A model generated the notes under the pieces. It was given only the letters and a program-made list of their open reading frames with translations. It made no database searches and was not told where the DNA came from. The position numbers were made by a program, and so were the translations under genes. Shown here piece by piece: positions 1-7,662 of a DNA stretch of 64,000 bases. This stretch comes from Caryophanales bacterium UBA4951 (lineage in GTDB: Bacteria > Bacillota_I > Bacilli_A > RFN20 > CAG-826): NCBI GenBank assembly GCA_002397465.1, contig DHAP01000051.1, positions 111,754 to 175,753 of the forward strand, read 5' to 3'. Position 1 is the stretch's first letter; each line of letters starts with the position of its first letter.

Positions 1-878
1 TTCCAAAGATCATCCCCTTCACCTTGGGCGGCTCGGCTGACGTGGCCGGCTCCGTCAAGACAGCGATCCCGGGCGATCCTGGATTCGACAAAGACCACAG
101 AAACGCCAAGAACGTCAACTTCGGCATACGGGAATTTGCGATGGCTTCCATCCAAAACGGCATGCTCTTGCATGGCGGACTCGTTACATACGTCGGATGC
201 TTCTTGATTTTCAGCGATTACATGAAGAGCGCCATCAGGATGAGCTGCCTTGAAAAAGTTCCGGCCATCTATCTCTTCTCCCATGACTCGATCGCCGTTG
301 GCGAAGACGGCGAGACCCATCAGCCAATCGAGCAGCTTGCCGCCTTAAGGACGATTCCAGGCCTTAGGACCATTCGCCCAGCCGATGCCAAAGAGACGAG
401 CGAGGCTTGGCAATTAGCCCTCGACAGCGTCTCTGAGCCGACCGCCATCATCCTTTCTAGACAAGACCTTCCGTTATTGGCTCATTCTTCCAGCGACGGC
501 GTGGACAAAGGAGCCTATGTCGTCTCTTCGTCCGAAAAGAAAGCCACGATCGAGCTCATTGCGACCGGAAGCGAGGTTTCTCTCGCCATCGACGTCCAGA
601 AGCTTCTTGCCCTCAAAGGCATTGAGGCCGAAGTCGTTTCCATGCCCTGCGTCGAACTATTCGAAAAACAGAGCGAGGACTACAAGAAGTCCGTCTTGAG
701 CCTCCCGAAGAGCCAACGTTATTCGTTGGAGATGGCTTGCGGTGCCACTTGGTACAAATACGCCGATCACGTCATATCGCTTGACGAGTTCGGACGCAGC
801 GCGCCAGAGGCTGATGTCATCGCCTATTTTGGCTGGACCAAAGAGGAAATCGCCAAGAGGATACTTGCCACTCTTTAA
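1..878 (+). CDS. tkt: Transketolase, C-terminal part (5' end outside window)
   Basis: Transketolase transfers two-carbon units between sugar phosphates in the non-oxidative pentose phosphate pathway, using thiamine diphosphate. The frame is open from the first bases (codons from position 3), so the gene enters from the left; about 290 residues are visible, roughly the last 45% of a usual ~660-residue enzyme. The visible part opens with LGGSADVAGS and has NFGIREFAMA, which carries the catalytic Glu of the pyrimidine-binding domain. It then runs through SHDSIAVGEDGETHQP into the C-terminal domain (IATGSEVSLA, SMPCVELFEKQ). It ends 40 bp before the Asp23-family gene, which has its own promoter. 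Only the start is missing; identification is secure. Confidence 0.96.
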   Translation, partial: PKIIPFTLGGSADVAGSVKTAIPGDPGFDKDHRNAKNVNFGIREFAMASIQNGMLLHGGLVTYVGCFLIFSDYMKSAIRMSCLEKVPAIYLFSHDSIAVGEDGETHQPIEQLAALRTIPGLRTIRPADAKETSEAWQLALDSVSEPTAIILSRQDLPLLAHSSSDGVDKGAYVVSSSEKKATIELIATGSEVSLAIDVQKLLALKGIEAEVVSMPCVELFEKQSEDYKKSVLSLPKSQRYSLEMACGATWYKYADHVISLDEFGRSAPEADVIAYFGWTKEEIAKRILATL

Positions 879-883
879 TGGTG

Positions 884-921
884 TTGCCCTTTTAGGGCGG
901 CGAAAGTAAAATATACGCATG
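884..921 (+). promoter_or_regulatory. Promoter of the Asp23-family gene, predicted leaderless
   Basis: A -35 TTGCCC (884-889), a 17-bp spacer and a -10 TAAAAT (907-912) are followed by six bases and the ATG at 919. A transcript starting about 7 nt after the -10 would begin at the start codon. No Shine-Dalgarno sequence is present in the gap. Confidence 0.6.
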
Positions 922-1257
922 AAACGTGACTACTATTACCTTCATAATTACCAGTCCAAGGGCGCCATCGGCATCTCTCGCCACGCTTTTGAGACGATAG
1001 CTACCATCGCCGCCAACCAAGTCAAAGGCGCCAGCGTCTCCACCAAAAAAGGACGTCTCTTCAATTTGGAGCATCCGGTGAAGGCCAGTTTTCGCAAAGA
1101 CGGCAAGGTCGATTTCAACCTGGACGTCAACATCAAAAGCGGTGCCAACGTCAAGGATGTTTGCCTTCAGATCCAAGAAGGCGTGGCTTCGGCTATTACC
1201 ATGATGTGTGAGACAGTTCCTTTCGGAATTGAAATAAAGGTGGTCTCCGTCAAATAA
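919..1257 (+). CDS. yqhY: Asp23/Gls24 family protein (YqhY-like)
   Basis: A 112-residue protein of the Asp23/Gls24 envelope-stress/alkaline-shock family. In Bacillus subtilis the homologue YqhY lies beside the acetyl-CoA carboxylase genes and nusB and is linked to fatty-acid synthesis control; its biochemical activity is not established. Visible features are the family's two-part organisation: an N-terminal GAIGISRHAFETIATIAA-type segment, a central beta-rich segment (KVDFNLDVNIKSGANV) and a C-terminal helix ending in GIEIKVVSVK. No membrane segment is seen. It is followed by a terminator that overlaps the next gene's ribosome-binding site. Position ahead of nusB-xseA-xseB-dxs supports orthology with YqhY; accBC is not next to it here. 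Confidence 0.85.
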   Translation: MKRDYYYLHNYQSKGAIGISRHAFETIATIAANQVKGASVSTKKGRLFNLEHPVKASFRKDGKVDFNLDVNIKSGANVKDVCLQIQEGVASAITMMCETVPFGIEIKVVSVK

Positions 1258-1272
1258 CGGAGGCCTTTTTTT
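1242..1272 (+). terminator. Intrinsic terminator overlapping the stop of yqhY
   Basis: GGTCTCCG (1242-1249) pairs with CGGAGGCC (1258-1265, one G-U), followed by seven T. The 3' arm contains CGGAGG, the only ribosome-binding site for an ATG at 1273 that directly follows the T run. Confidence 0.75.
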
Positions 1273-1779
1273 ATGCCCTCTGGAACTAAGAATTCCTCAA
1301 TGTTTGACAAGACGTTGGCACTTTATCAGAAGCTGTGCCTGTTTTTGCTATATCCGCCCTTGATATCTATGGTGACCTGCTTCATCGGGAGTTTCAATGA
1401 TGGCTATGACTACTATCTGAGTTTGGCCAGTGAGAGAAGCCTCATGATGTTCCTCAGAGAGAACCCCATAGGCTCTAACGTCTCCATGAGCATGCTTTTG
1501 GGTGACGTCGTCTCAATCATCGTCTTGGCTTTGTTCGTCGTTTTGACTATCTATGCCAGCAAAGGGAAGGTTTACTGCCTTGCCATCGGGGCCGCCTTAT
1601 ATCTAGCCGACACCGTTTATCTATGTTTTTTGTGCGGTTCGTCCCTTCCGTATTCCATGGAAGCGGGCTCGTGGGGGCTTCAGTTTGCGCTCCATGTGAT
1701 TTTCTTTCTTTTATATGTGGCCTCTTTCTTCGTTTATGGTAAACTATTGCGTCTTCTGAAAGAAAACCGGGGACATTGA
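1273..1779 (+). CDS. Small integral membrane protein of unknown function
   Basis: A 168-residue hydrophobic protein that I do not recognise. About four membrane segments are visible: around residues 15-35 (LCLFLLYPPLISMVTCFIG), 75-98 (VVSIIVLALFVVLTIYA), 103-122 and 133-155. No catalytic motif, signal peptide or cysteine pattern stands out. The start at 1273 has a good SD (CGGAGG, 9 nt upstream) that sits inside a terminator stem; an internal ATG at 1300 (MFDKTLALYQK) is a possible alternative with no clear SD. It ends 3 bp before nusB, so it probably joins the nusB-xseAB-dxs transcript. It occupies the place between yqhY and nusB, which are adjacent in B. subtilis. Confidence 0.7.
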   Translation: MPSGTKNSSMFDKTLALYQKLCLFLLYPPLISMVTCFIGSFNDGYDYYLSLASERSLMMFLRENPIGSNVSMSMLLGDVVSIIVLALFVVLTIYASKGKVYCLAIGAALYLADTVYLCFLCGSSLPYSMEAGSWGLQFALHVIFFLLYVASFFVYGKLLRLLKENRGH

Positions 1780-1782
1780 TCT

Positions 1783-2211
1783 ATGAAAAAAGAACTCACA
1801 AGAAACCAACTACAGGAAAAATCCCTCTTCGCCATCTACGCCATTTTGACTTATGCCGACATGAATGAGGAAGTGGACGTTAAGTCGCTTGTGAGCGGTC
1901 TTACCGAAGAAAACTATGAGGATAGCGATCCTTATATCAAAGCCATCATCATCAATGTCATCAAACATATGGGAGAAATCATCCCAGTTTATAACAAAAA
2001 CATGCGGAAATGGACTTTTGACCGACTGAACAGAGTCGAACAAGCCATTCTTTTGCTCAGCTACTGCCAATATTTCTACGTCGATAAGGACGTCGACAAA
2101 GGCGTCGTGATCGACGTTGCCGTCAAACTGGCCAAGACTTATCTTGACGCGACTGACTACAAGTTCGTCAACGCCATCTTGGACAAGGTGCTAACCCGTG
2201 AGAGTGCCTGA
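1783..2211 (+). CDS. nusB: Transcription antitermination factor NusB
   Basis: NusB binds boxA RNA together with S10 (NusE) and supports antitermination on rRNA operons. The 142-residue length is typical of the all-helical family. Recognisable segments are the N-terminal RNQLQEKSLFAIYAI and the conserved C-terminal half with RLNRVEQAILLLSYCQYF, GVVIDVAVKLAKTY and KFVNAILDKVL. It overlaps the start of xseA by 14 bp and follows a membrane-protein gene by 3 bp, giving a compact operon nusB-xseA-xseB-dxs. The B. subtilis cluster has folD between nusB and xseA and ispA between xseB and dxs; both are missing here. Confidence 0.95.
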   Translation: MKKELTRNQLQEKSLFAIYAILTYADMNEEVDVKSLVSGLTEENYEDSDPYIKAIIINVIKHMGEIIPVYNKNMRKWTFDRLNRVEQAILLLSYCQYFYVDKDVDKGVVIDVAVKLAKTYLDATDYKFVNAILDKVLTRESA

Positions 2212-3397
2212 GTCCTCATTTTTATCGGTCACCGAGCTCAACAACCTTTTGAAGTTGAAGGTTCAAAGCGACCCATCGCTGCATAATCTCGTCGTAAAAG
2301 GCGAGATATCAAGTTGGAAAAGTTATCCTTCTGCCACATATTTCGACGTCAAAGACGAAAGAAGCGTTCTTTCGTGCCTTCTTTGGGCGAGCGAATACAT
2401 CTATCTCCCCTTTGAACCAAAAATAGGAGACGAGGTGCTTCTATACGGATACCTCGACGTATACGCCAACCGTGGCCGTTACTCGCTTATCTGCCAAAAG
2501 ATCGAACTGTTTGGTCAAGGCAAAGAGCTTCTGGCCCTAGAAGCCCTGAAAAAGAAGCTTCAGAGTGAAGGCCTCTTTGACGAATCAAGGAAAAGAAGCA
2601 TCCCCGAATTCCCCTCGAAAATCGGAATGATCGTTGGGAATGGAAGCGCAGCCGAGGCTGACTTGTTGAAGAATCTTCAAAGAAGATGGCCTTTATCCGA
2701 TCTTTATGTCTTCCCGTCGCTTGTTCAAGGCAAAGAAGCCCCAAAGGATTTGCTGAGGGCTTTCAAACTGAGCCAAGAATATCCGCTTGATGTTCTGATC
2801 ATCGCCAGGGGCGGTGGATCAAACGAAGACTTGTCGGCTTTCAATGATGAGTCATTGTGCCGCGCCGTCAGCAATAGCAAAATGCCGACAATATCTGCCA
2901 TAGGCCACGAAATAGACTTCAGCATCCTCGATTTCATCGCCGATAAACGAGTCTCAACGCCAACTGCGGCGGCTGAGATGGCCACGCCAGACGTCAACGA
3001 CATCAGGCAGGAACTCGATGACTGCTTCGCCTCATTGTCATCATCGCTCATAAAGAACGTCTCTTCATGCCGTGAGAAACTTAATTCTCTATCCAACCGC
3101 CCATTCTTCAAGAATCCGGCTTCAGCCTATCATGAGAAGATTGAGAGACTGAGGGAACATGAAACAAGGCTCAACAACGCGACCGATAACGCCTTGCTTC
3201 TTAAAAAGAATGAGGTCTCATCGCTTAAAACTCATCTTGAGGCTTTGAACCCTTATAGCGTGATCAATAGGGGCTATTCCCTTACCGAGAATGAAGACGG
3301 TAAAATCATCAGTTCCGCTAAAGACGTTAAAGAAGGAGACCGACTGAGCACAAGACTCAAAGATGGTATAATCCATTCTAAGGTCTTCAAGGAGTGA
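2198..3397 (+). CDS. xseA: Exodeoxyribonuclease VII large subunit
   Basis: XseA is the catalytic subunit of exonuclease VII, which degrades single-stranded DNA into oligonucleotides together with several XseB chains. The 399-residue protein has an N-terminal OB-fold (VTELNNLLKLKVQ, LVVKGEISSWKSYPSATYF), then the catalytic region (IGMIVGNGSAAEADLLKNL, IARGGGSNEDLSAFND, PTISAIGHEIDF, RVSTPTAAAEMATP) and a coiled-coil C-terminus that docks XseB. The start is GTG at 2198 or a second GTG at 2204; both overlap the end of nusB, indicating coupled translation. xseB follows within 5 bp. Confidence 0.95.
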   Translation: MRVPESSFLSVTELNNLLKLKVQSDPSLHNLVVKGEISSWKSYPSATYFDVKDERSVLSCLLWASEYIYLPFEPKIGDEVLLYGYLDVYANRGRYSLICQKIELFGQGKELLALEALKKKLQSEGLFDESRKRSIPEFPSKIGMIVGNGSAAEADLLKNLQRRWPLSDLYVFPSLVQGKEAPKDLLRAFKLSQEYPLDVLIIARGGGSNEDLSAFNDESLCRAVSNSKMPTISAIGHEIDFSILDFIADKRVSTPTAAAEMATPDVNDIRQELDDCFASLSSSLIKNVSSCREKLNSLSNRPFFKNPASAYHEKIERLREHETRLNNATDNALLLKKNEVSSLKTHLEALNPYSVINRGYSLTENEDGKIISSAKDVKEGDRLSTRLKDGIIHSKVFKE

Positions 3398-3402
3398 GAA
3401 AA

Positions 3403-3609
3403 ATGACAGAGAAAAAAGAAAAGTCTTTTGAAGAAAAGCTTGCTAGGTTAAACGAGATAGTCGAAAAGGTTGAGAACGAAACCTTGCCCCTCGAGACATC
3501 TACCAAGTTATTCGAGGAGGGGAAGGGGCTCATTTCCGAGCTTGAATCCACTTTGAAGGATGCCGAGAAAAAGATCGGAAAATACAACGAGATCAAAAAC
3601 GACAAATAA
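3403..3609 (+). CDS. xseB: Exodeoxyribonuclease VII small subunit
   Basis: XseB is the small, helical regulatory subunit of exonuclease VII. The protein is 68 residues when started at the ATG at 3403, which has AAGGAG (3388-3393) about 9 nt upstream inside the xseA stop region; an upstream GTG at 3394 would add three residues but lies on top of that SD. Family signatures SFEEKLARLNEIVEKVE and LPLETSTKLFEEGKGLI are present. It lies directly after xseA, as in most Bacillota. Confidence 0.94.
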   Translation: MTEKKEKSFEEKLARLNEIVEKVENETLPLETSTKLFEEGKGLISELESTLKDAEKKIGKYNEIKNDK

Positions 3610-3650
3610 ATTTTATAGTGAATAATTAGTAGTTTTTAGGTTGTTCCACG

Positions 3651-5522
3651 ATGGAAGAAAAAATAGAAAGAATCGACATAAAGTCCATTAAGGACCCATC
3701 ATTCGTCAAAAAAATTGGCTACAAGAGTTTAGCCATTCTTTGTCATGATATCCGCCGTGAAATCATTCAGGAAACGAGCATCTATGGCGGCCACTTGGCA
3801 AGCAACCTCGGAACCGTTGAGTTGACCGTCGCCTTGTATCGAGTTTTCGATTTCCCCAAGGACAAACTGATCTTCGACGTCGGCCATCAATGCTACACAC
3901 ACAAGATTCTGACCGGACGCAGCCTAGAAGGACTTCGCCAGAAAAACGGTCCGAGCGGTTTTGAGAGAATGGACGAATCCGCTTATGATTGCTATGAAGC
4001 CGGTCATGCCGGTACTTCGCTTTCTGCCGCCGAAGGCTTTGCGATCGCCCGCGATTTAAGAGGCGAAGACTTCAATGTTGTAGCCGTCATCGGAGATTCT
4101 TCCATTGTTAACGGACTCTCTTTTGAGGCTTTGAACAATATCGGATCAAGGAAAAACAAGATAATCGCCATTCTTAACGACAACGATATGTCAATTTCCC
4201 GACCTGTCGGCGGGCTCGGGAACTTCTTCAGAAAGATTTCGACTGATCGCTGGTACAACAAGTTCAAAAATCAGTATCGCCGTGCCCTTTATAGAACTCA
4301 TGTCGGCCGTGGAATATATGCTTTTTCGTATTATTTGAAGACTAACATCAAAACCGCTTTGGTGCCGACCACCATGTTCGACAATATGGGATTCACCTAT
4401 ATTGGACCAGTCGATGGCCATAACATCCAAGCGCTCGAGAAAGCTTATAGACAGGCTCAAAACACGACGAAATCAGCCGTTATCCATGTTTACACCCAAA
4501 AAGGAAAAGGCTACGATCCAGCGGAGAAAGACGAATCGGGATATTGGCATGGCGTCTCGCCTTTTGACGTCGAGACCGGCGAGCCGACGAACCTTCATCC
4601 AGCGCTTATCAGCTGGAGCCACCTGGCTGGTGATTTAACTCATGAAGCCCTTGAGAAATGTAAAGATAGAATTCTCATCTGCCCAGCGATGATCAAAGGA
4701 AGCCATTTGGAATCATGCTTTGCCGATTTCCCTTCTCGTTGTTTTGACGTAGGAATCTCCGAGGAGCACGCTTTGACGCTTGCTGGATCCTTGTCCATAA
4801 ACGGATTCCATCCAATCGTCGTCATTTATTCGACGTTTTTGCAAAGAGCCTATGACGAATTGCTTCATGACTGCGCCCGAATGAACACCGACGTCAGCAT
4901 TTTGATCGACCGTTCCGGGCTCGTCGGAGCCGATGGTTCGACCCACATGGGGATTTACGATGAAAGCTATCTTAAATCGATTCCTGGCGTAACTCTCGCG
5001 ATGCCATCGACTTTAGCGGAATTCAAATCGCTTTATCAGACTTCCTTAGAGAGCGGCCATGGCGTTTTTGCCATCCGTTATCCTCACACTTTGACTTCCG
5101 AGCTTGCTTCCATTCCAAAACTTAAATTGCCATATGGAAAGTCGAGGTTCGTCCAAATTGTAAAGAAAGAGCTCCCTTCGATTGTGGCCGTTGGGCCCAA
5201 AGGTTTGGCCTTGATGGAAAAACTCCAGGAAAACAATTTCCAAGGCGGATTGGTAAATCCTCTTTATCTCTGTCCGATCGATTCATCAATGGTCGAGTCT
5301 TTGCTTGATTCAAGATTCGTCTATATCTACGACCCATATTCTACAAGCAACGGATTCGCCGAGTCATTGGCCGCCGAGTTGGCTCTTCATTCTTATAAAG
5401 GATGCGTTTACGTCAAGAGCATTGCCCCATGCTATGTCCATCATGCCAAAGTCGATGAACAGGAAAAAGAACTCGGAGTCGACCTCGACGGCGCCTACCA
5501 AGACGTCATTTCCAAACTCTAG
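3651..5522 (+). CDS. dxs: 1-deoxy-D-xylulose-5-phosphate synthase
   Basis: DXS condenses pyruvate and glyceraldehyde 3-phosphate to deoxyxylulose 5-phosphate, the first step of the MEP isoprenoid pathway, using thiamine diphosphate. The 623-residue length fits. Visible are the N-terminal domain (GGHLASNLGTVELT, FDVGHQCYTHKILTGR), the cofactor region (IGDSSIVNGLSFEALN, AILNDNDMSIS), the catalytic-Glu region FDVGISEEHALTLA and the C-terminal transketolase-like domain. The thiamine-diphosphate GDG motif reads GDS here (Ser150). IspG and IspH of the same pathway are also in this window. A 41-bp AT-rich gap with the heptamer TTAGTAG separates it from xseB; the ispA usually found there is absent. 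Confidence 0.95.
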   Translation: MEEKIERIDIKSIKDPSFVKKIGYKSLAILCHDIRREIIQETSIYGGHLASNLGTVELTVALYRVFDFPKDKLIFDVGHQCYTHKILTGRSLEGLRQKNGPSGFERMDESAYDCYEAGHAGTSLSAAEGFAIARDLRGEDFNVVAVIGDSSIVNGLSFEALNNIGSRKNKIIAILNDNDMSISRPVGGLGNFFRKISTDRWYNKFKNQYRRALYRTHVGRGIYAFSYYLKTNIKTALVPTTMFDNMGFTYIGPVDGHNIQALEKAYRQAQNTTKSAVIHVYTQKGKGYDPAEKDESGYWHGVSPFDVETGEPTNLHPALISWSHLAGDLTHEALEKCKDRILICPAMIKGSHLESCFADFPSRCFDVGISEEHALTLAGSLSINGFHPIVVIYSTFLQRAYDELLHDCARMNTDVSILIDRSGLVGADGSTHMGIYDESYLKSIPGVTLAMPSTLAEFKSLYQTSLESGHGVFAIRYPHTLTSELASIPKLKLPYGKSRFVQIVKKELPSIVAVGPKGLALMEKLQENNFQGGLVNPLYLCPIDSSMVESLLDSRFVYIYDPYSTSNGFAESLAAELALHSYKGCVYVKSIAPCYVHHAKVDEQEKELGVDLDGAYQDVISKL

Positions 5523-5529
5523 AAATTAC

Positions 5530-5567
5530 TTAACATAATGGCAAAGGTCTCTTAAAATGTTTTTATG
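5530..5567 (+). promoter_or_regulatory. Promoter of dinB, predicted leaderless
   Basis: TTAACA (5530-5535), a 17-bp spacer and TAAAAT (5553-5558) form a near-consensus sigma-A promoter. Only six bases (GTTTTT) separate the -10 from the ATG at 5565, so the mRNA probably starts at the start codon. There is no SD. Confidence 0.7.
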
Positions 5568-6755
5568 AGCAAAATCATCGTGCACATCGACTTGAACGCC
5601 TTTTTTGCAACCTGTGAGCAAATCAAGCATCCGGAGTTTGTCGGCAAGCCCGTCATCGTCGCTGGACTTGGCGGACGCGGCGTCGTTTCAACGGCTTCCT
5701 ACGAGGCTCGCTCCTACGGCGTTCATTCAGCCATGCCGACCTATCAAGCCCGTGAGCTTTGTCCCCAAGGAATCTTCGTCGAAGGCGATTATCAATATTA
5801 TGAAATGATGTCACGCTCATTTTTCTCCTACATCCGTTCTTTTACCTCGCTGGTCGAGGAGGCTTCTATAGATGAATGCTTCGCCGACATGAGCAAAGCC
5901 CTCGCCAAGGAGAAAGACCCGTATGCTTTTTTCAAACGGGTTCAGGATGGGCTCTATTCCCAGATGGGGCTGAAGTGCTCCATCGGCGTGGCCCCAAATA
6001 AATTCCTTGCCAAAATGGGGTCCGACATGAAGAAACCGATGGGCATAACGATAGTCAGAAAAAAAGACATACCTTTTTTGATTTATCCTCTCCCGATTGA
6101 ATCGTTTTTCGGAATCGGCAAAAGAACCTCCCCAAAACTAAGGGAAATGGGCATCAACACGATTGGAGACCTCGCCGAGAAATTGAAGGTTGACGATCCA
6201 TCGCTCCAGGAGACGCTTGGCAAATTTTACTTCACGGTCAAGGACTGGTGTTTTGGCAATGGAAGCGATGTCATCGACACTTTGCCGTTTGACCCCAAAA
6301 GCATCGGCCACAGCATCACCTTCCCTAGCGACACCGATGATTATGAGGAGATCAAACAAGAGATATCCCTCCTTTCACACGAAGTCAGCGACGGGGCCAA
6401 TCAATGCCATAAAAAAGGGAGAACCGTTCAGTTGGCGGTCAAGGACTCTTCTTTCCACACTCATGACAAATCCATATCTTTCAAAGATCTGACCTCCGAC
6501 TATTCGGTGATATTTCAAAAAGCCACCGATCTCTTCGAACATAATTTCCTCGGCATGACCATAAGGCTGGTCGGTGTCACTTTGCAAAACCTCGTCGACC
6601 CCAAGGAAGAGACGGTCCAGATGAGCTTTTGGAACTTCGGAGACTACGAGAAGATGGATGAGACGAAACTCCTCGTCAACGAACTTAACAGAAAGATGAA
6701 GACGCCGTCTTTGAAACTTGCGAATGAGGTGAAAAAGAAAAATGGAAGTAAATGA
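5565..6755 (+). CDS. dinB: DNA polymerase IV (Y-family translesion polymerase)
   Basis: Pol IV copies past damaged bases with low fidelity. The 396-residue protein has the Y-family palm signatures HIDLNAFFATCEQ near residues 7-19 and EEASIDECFADMS near 100 (metal-binding acidic residues). It also has the fingers signature YEARSYGVHSAMP, the thumb/HhH region (ESFFGIGKRTSPKLREMGI) and a little-finger domain. The late segment QMSFWNF resembles the beta-clamp-binding motif of DinB proteins. It has its own promoter, predicted leaderless, and its end overlaps the start of xerD by 14 bp, so the two may be co-transcribed. Confidence 0.95.
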   Translation: MSKIIVHIDLNAFFATCEQIKHPEFVGKPVIVAGLGGRGVVSTASYEARSYGVHSAMPTYQARELCPQGIFVEGDYQYYEMMSRSFFSYIRSFTSLVEEASIDECFADMSKALAKEKDPYAFFKRVQDGLYSQMGLKCSIGVAPNKFLAKMGSDMKKPMGITIVRKKDIPFLIYPLPIESFFGIGKRTSPKLREMGINTIGDLAEKLKVDDPSLQETLGKFYFTVKDWCFGNGSDVIDTLPFDPKSIGHSITFPSDTDDYEEIKQEISLLSHEVSDGANQCHKKGRTVQLAVKDSSFHTHDKSISFKDLTSDYSVIFQKATDLFEHNFLGMTIRLVGVTLQNLVDPKEETVQMSFWNFGDYEKMDETKLLVNELNRKMKTPSLKLANEVKKKNGSK

Positions 6756-7623
6756 GGCCCTGATCCGTTTTTATCAATATCTGGCGGTCGAAAGAGGCGT
6801 CGAGCCTCTCACAATCATCGACTATCAGCAAGACATGAAGATGTTTTTCAAACGTTTCCCTGAAAAGAAGGACACCTCCGATCTCCATCCTAGCGACGTT
6901 GGTGATTTCATGCGCGTGGAATCCGAGAAAGGCTATTCATCGGCCACGATCCTAAGACGTCTTTCTTCGACGAGAAGCTTCTACCAATTCCTTTCATCAG
7001 AAGGCCTGATCGACGAGGACGTTCCTGATTACGAGGGACCGCGTTCAAGCCACAAACTCCCGATCGTCCTCTCAAAAGAGGAAGTCGACGCCCTATTGGA
7101 GGCCCCGGACATGAGCAATGACGGCGGCATCAGGGACCGGGCCATGCTTGAGGTCATGTATGCCTCAGGACTTCGCGTTTCGGAACTATGCTCTTTGAAG
7201 CTAGGAGAGGTCAATCTCATAAACCATTTGTTGACCATATATGGCAAAGGCAATAAGCAACGTAGTGTTCCCCTCAGCTCTTTCGCCGGCGACTATCTTC
7301 AAAAATACCTCGATGGCCCAAGGGCCCGAAACAAAGGCCGCTCCTCGGAATATGTTTTCCTAAACAGGAACGGGAAGCCCATCAGCCGTGTCTATTTCTT
7401 CACTCAGATCAAAAAGTATGCCAAGAAGGCAGGCATTGAAACGCCCATCTCTCCGCACACCCTCAGACATTGCTTTGCGACCCACCTTCTGGAGAACGGG
7501 GCGGATCTTCGAAGCGTCCAGGAAATGCTCGGGCACAGCAAAATTGCCACGACTCAGATTTACACCCATGTCTCAAGCAAGCGGATCATGAGCGCCTATG
7601 ATTTGTATAGCAAAAGAAAATGA
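6742..7623 (+). CDS. xerD: Tyrosine recombinase XerD
   Basis: XerD works with XerC at the dif site to resolve chromosome dimers. The 293-residue protein has the N-terminal SAM-like core-binding domain (residues 1-90) and a complete catalytic set: Arg145 (ASGLRVSEL), Lys169 (GKGNKQR), His239 and Arg242 (PHTLRHCFATHLL), His265 (LGHSKIATT) and Tyr274 (IYTHV). The start at 6742 has GAGGTGA upstream within the dinB end. As in B. subtilis it is followed by phosphopentomutase. A dif-like site lies 3.6 kb downstream. XerC and XerD are hard to separate by eye; the XerD call rests on synteny with deoB. Confidence 0.9.
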   Translation: MEVNEALIRFYQYLAVERGVEPLTIIDYQQDMKMFFKRFPEKKDTSDLHPSDVGDFMRVESEKGYSSATILRRLSSTRSFYQFLSSEGLIDEDVPDYEGPRSSHKLPIVLSKEEVDALLEAPDMSNDGGIRDRAMLEVMYASGLRVSELCSLKLGEVNLINHLLTIYGKGNKQRSVPLSSFAGDYLQKYLDGPRARNKGRSSEYVFLNRNGKPISRVYFFTQIKKYAKKAGIETPISPHTLRHCFATHLLENGADLRSVQEMLGHSKIATTQIYTHVSSKRIMSAYDLYSKRK

Positions 7624-7662
7624 ATTAAGATATCAGGCGGTAGCAAATCCGCGAGGTCATAT

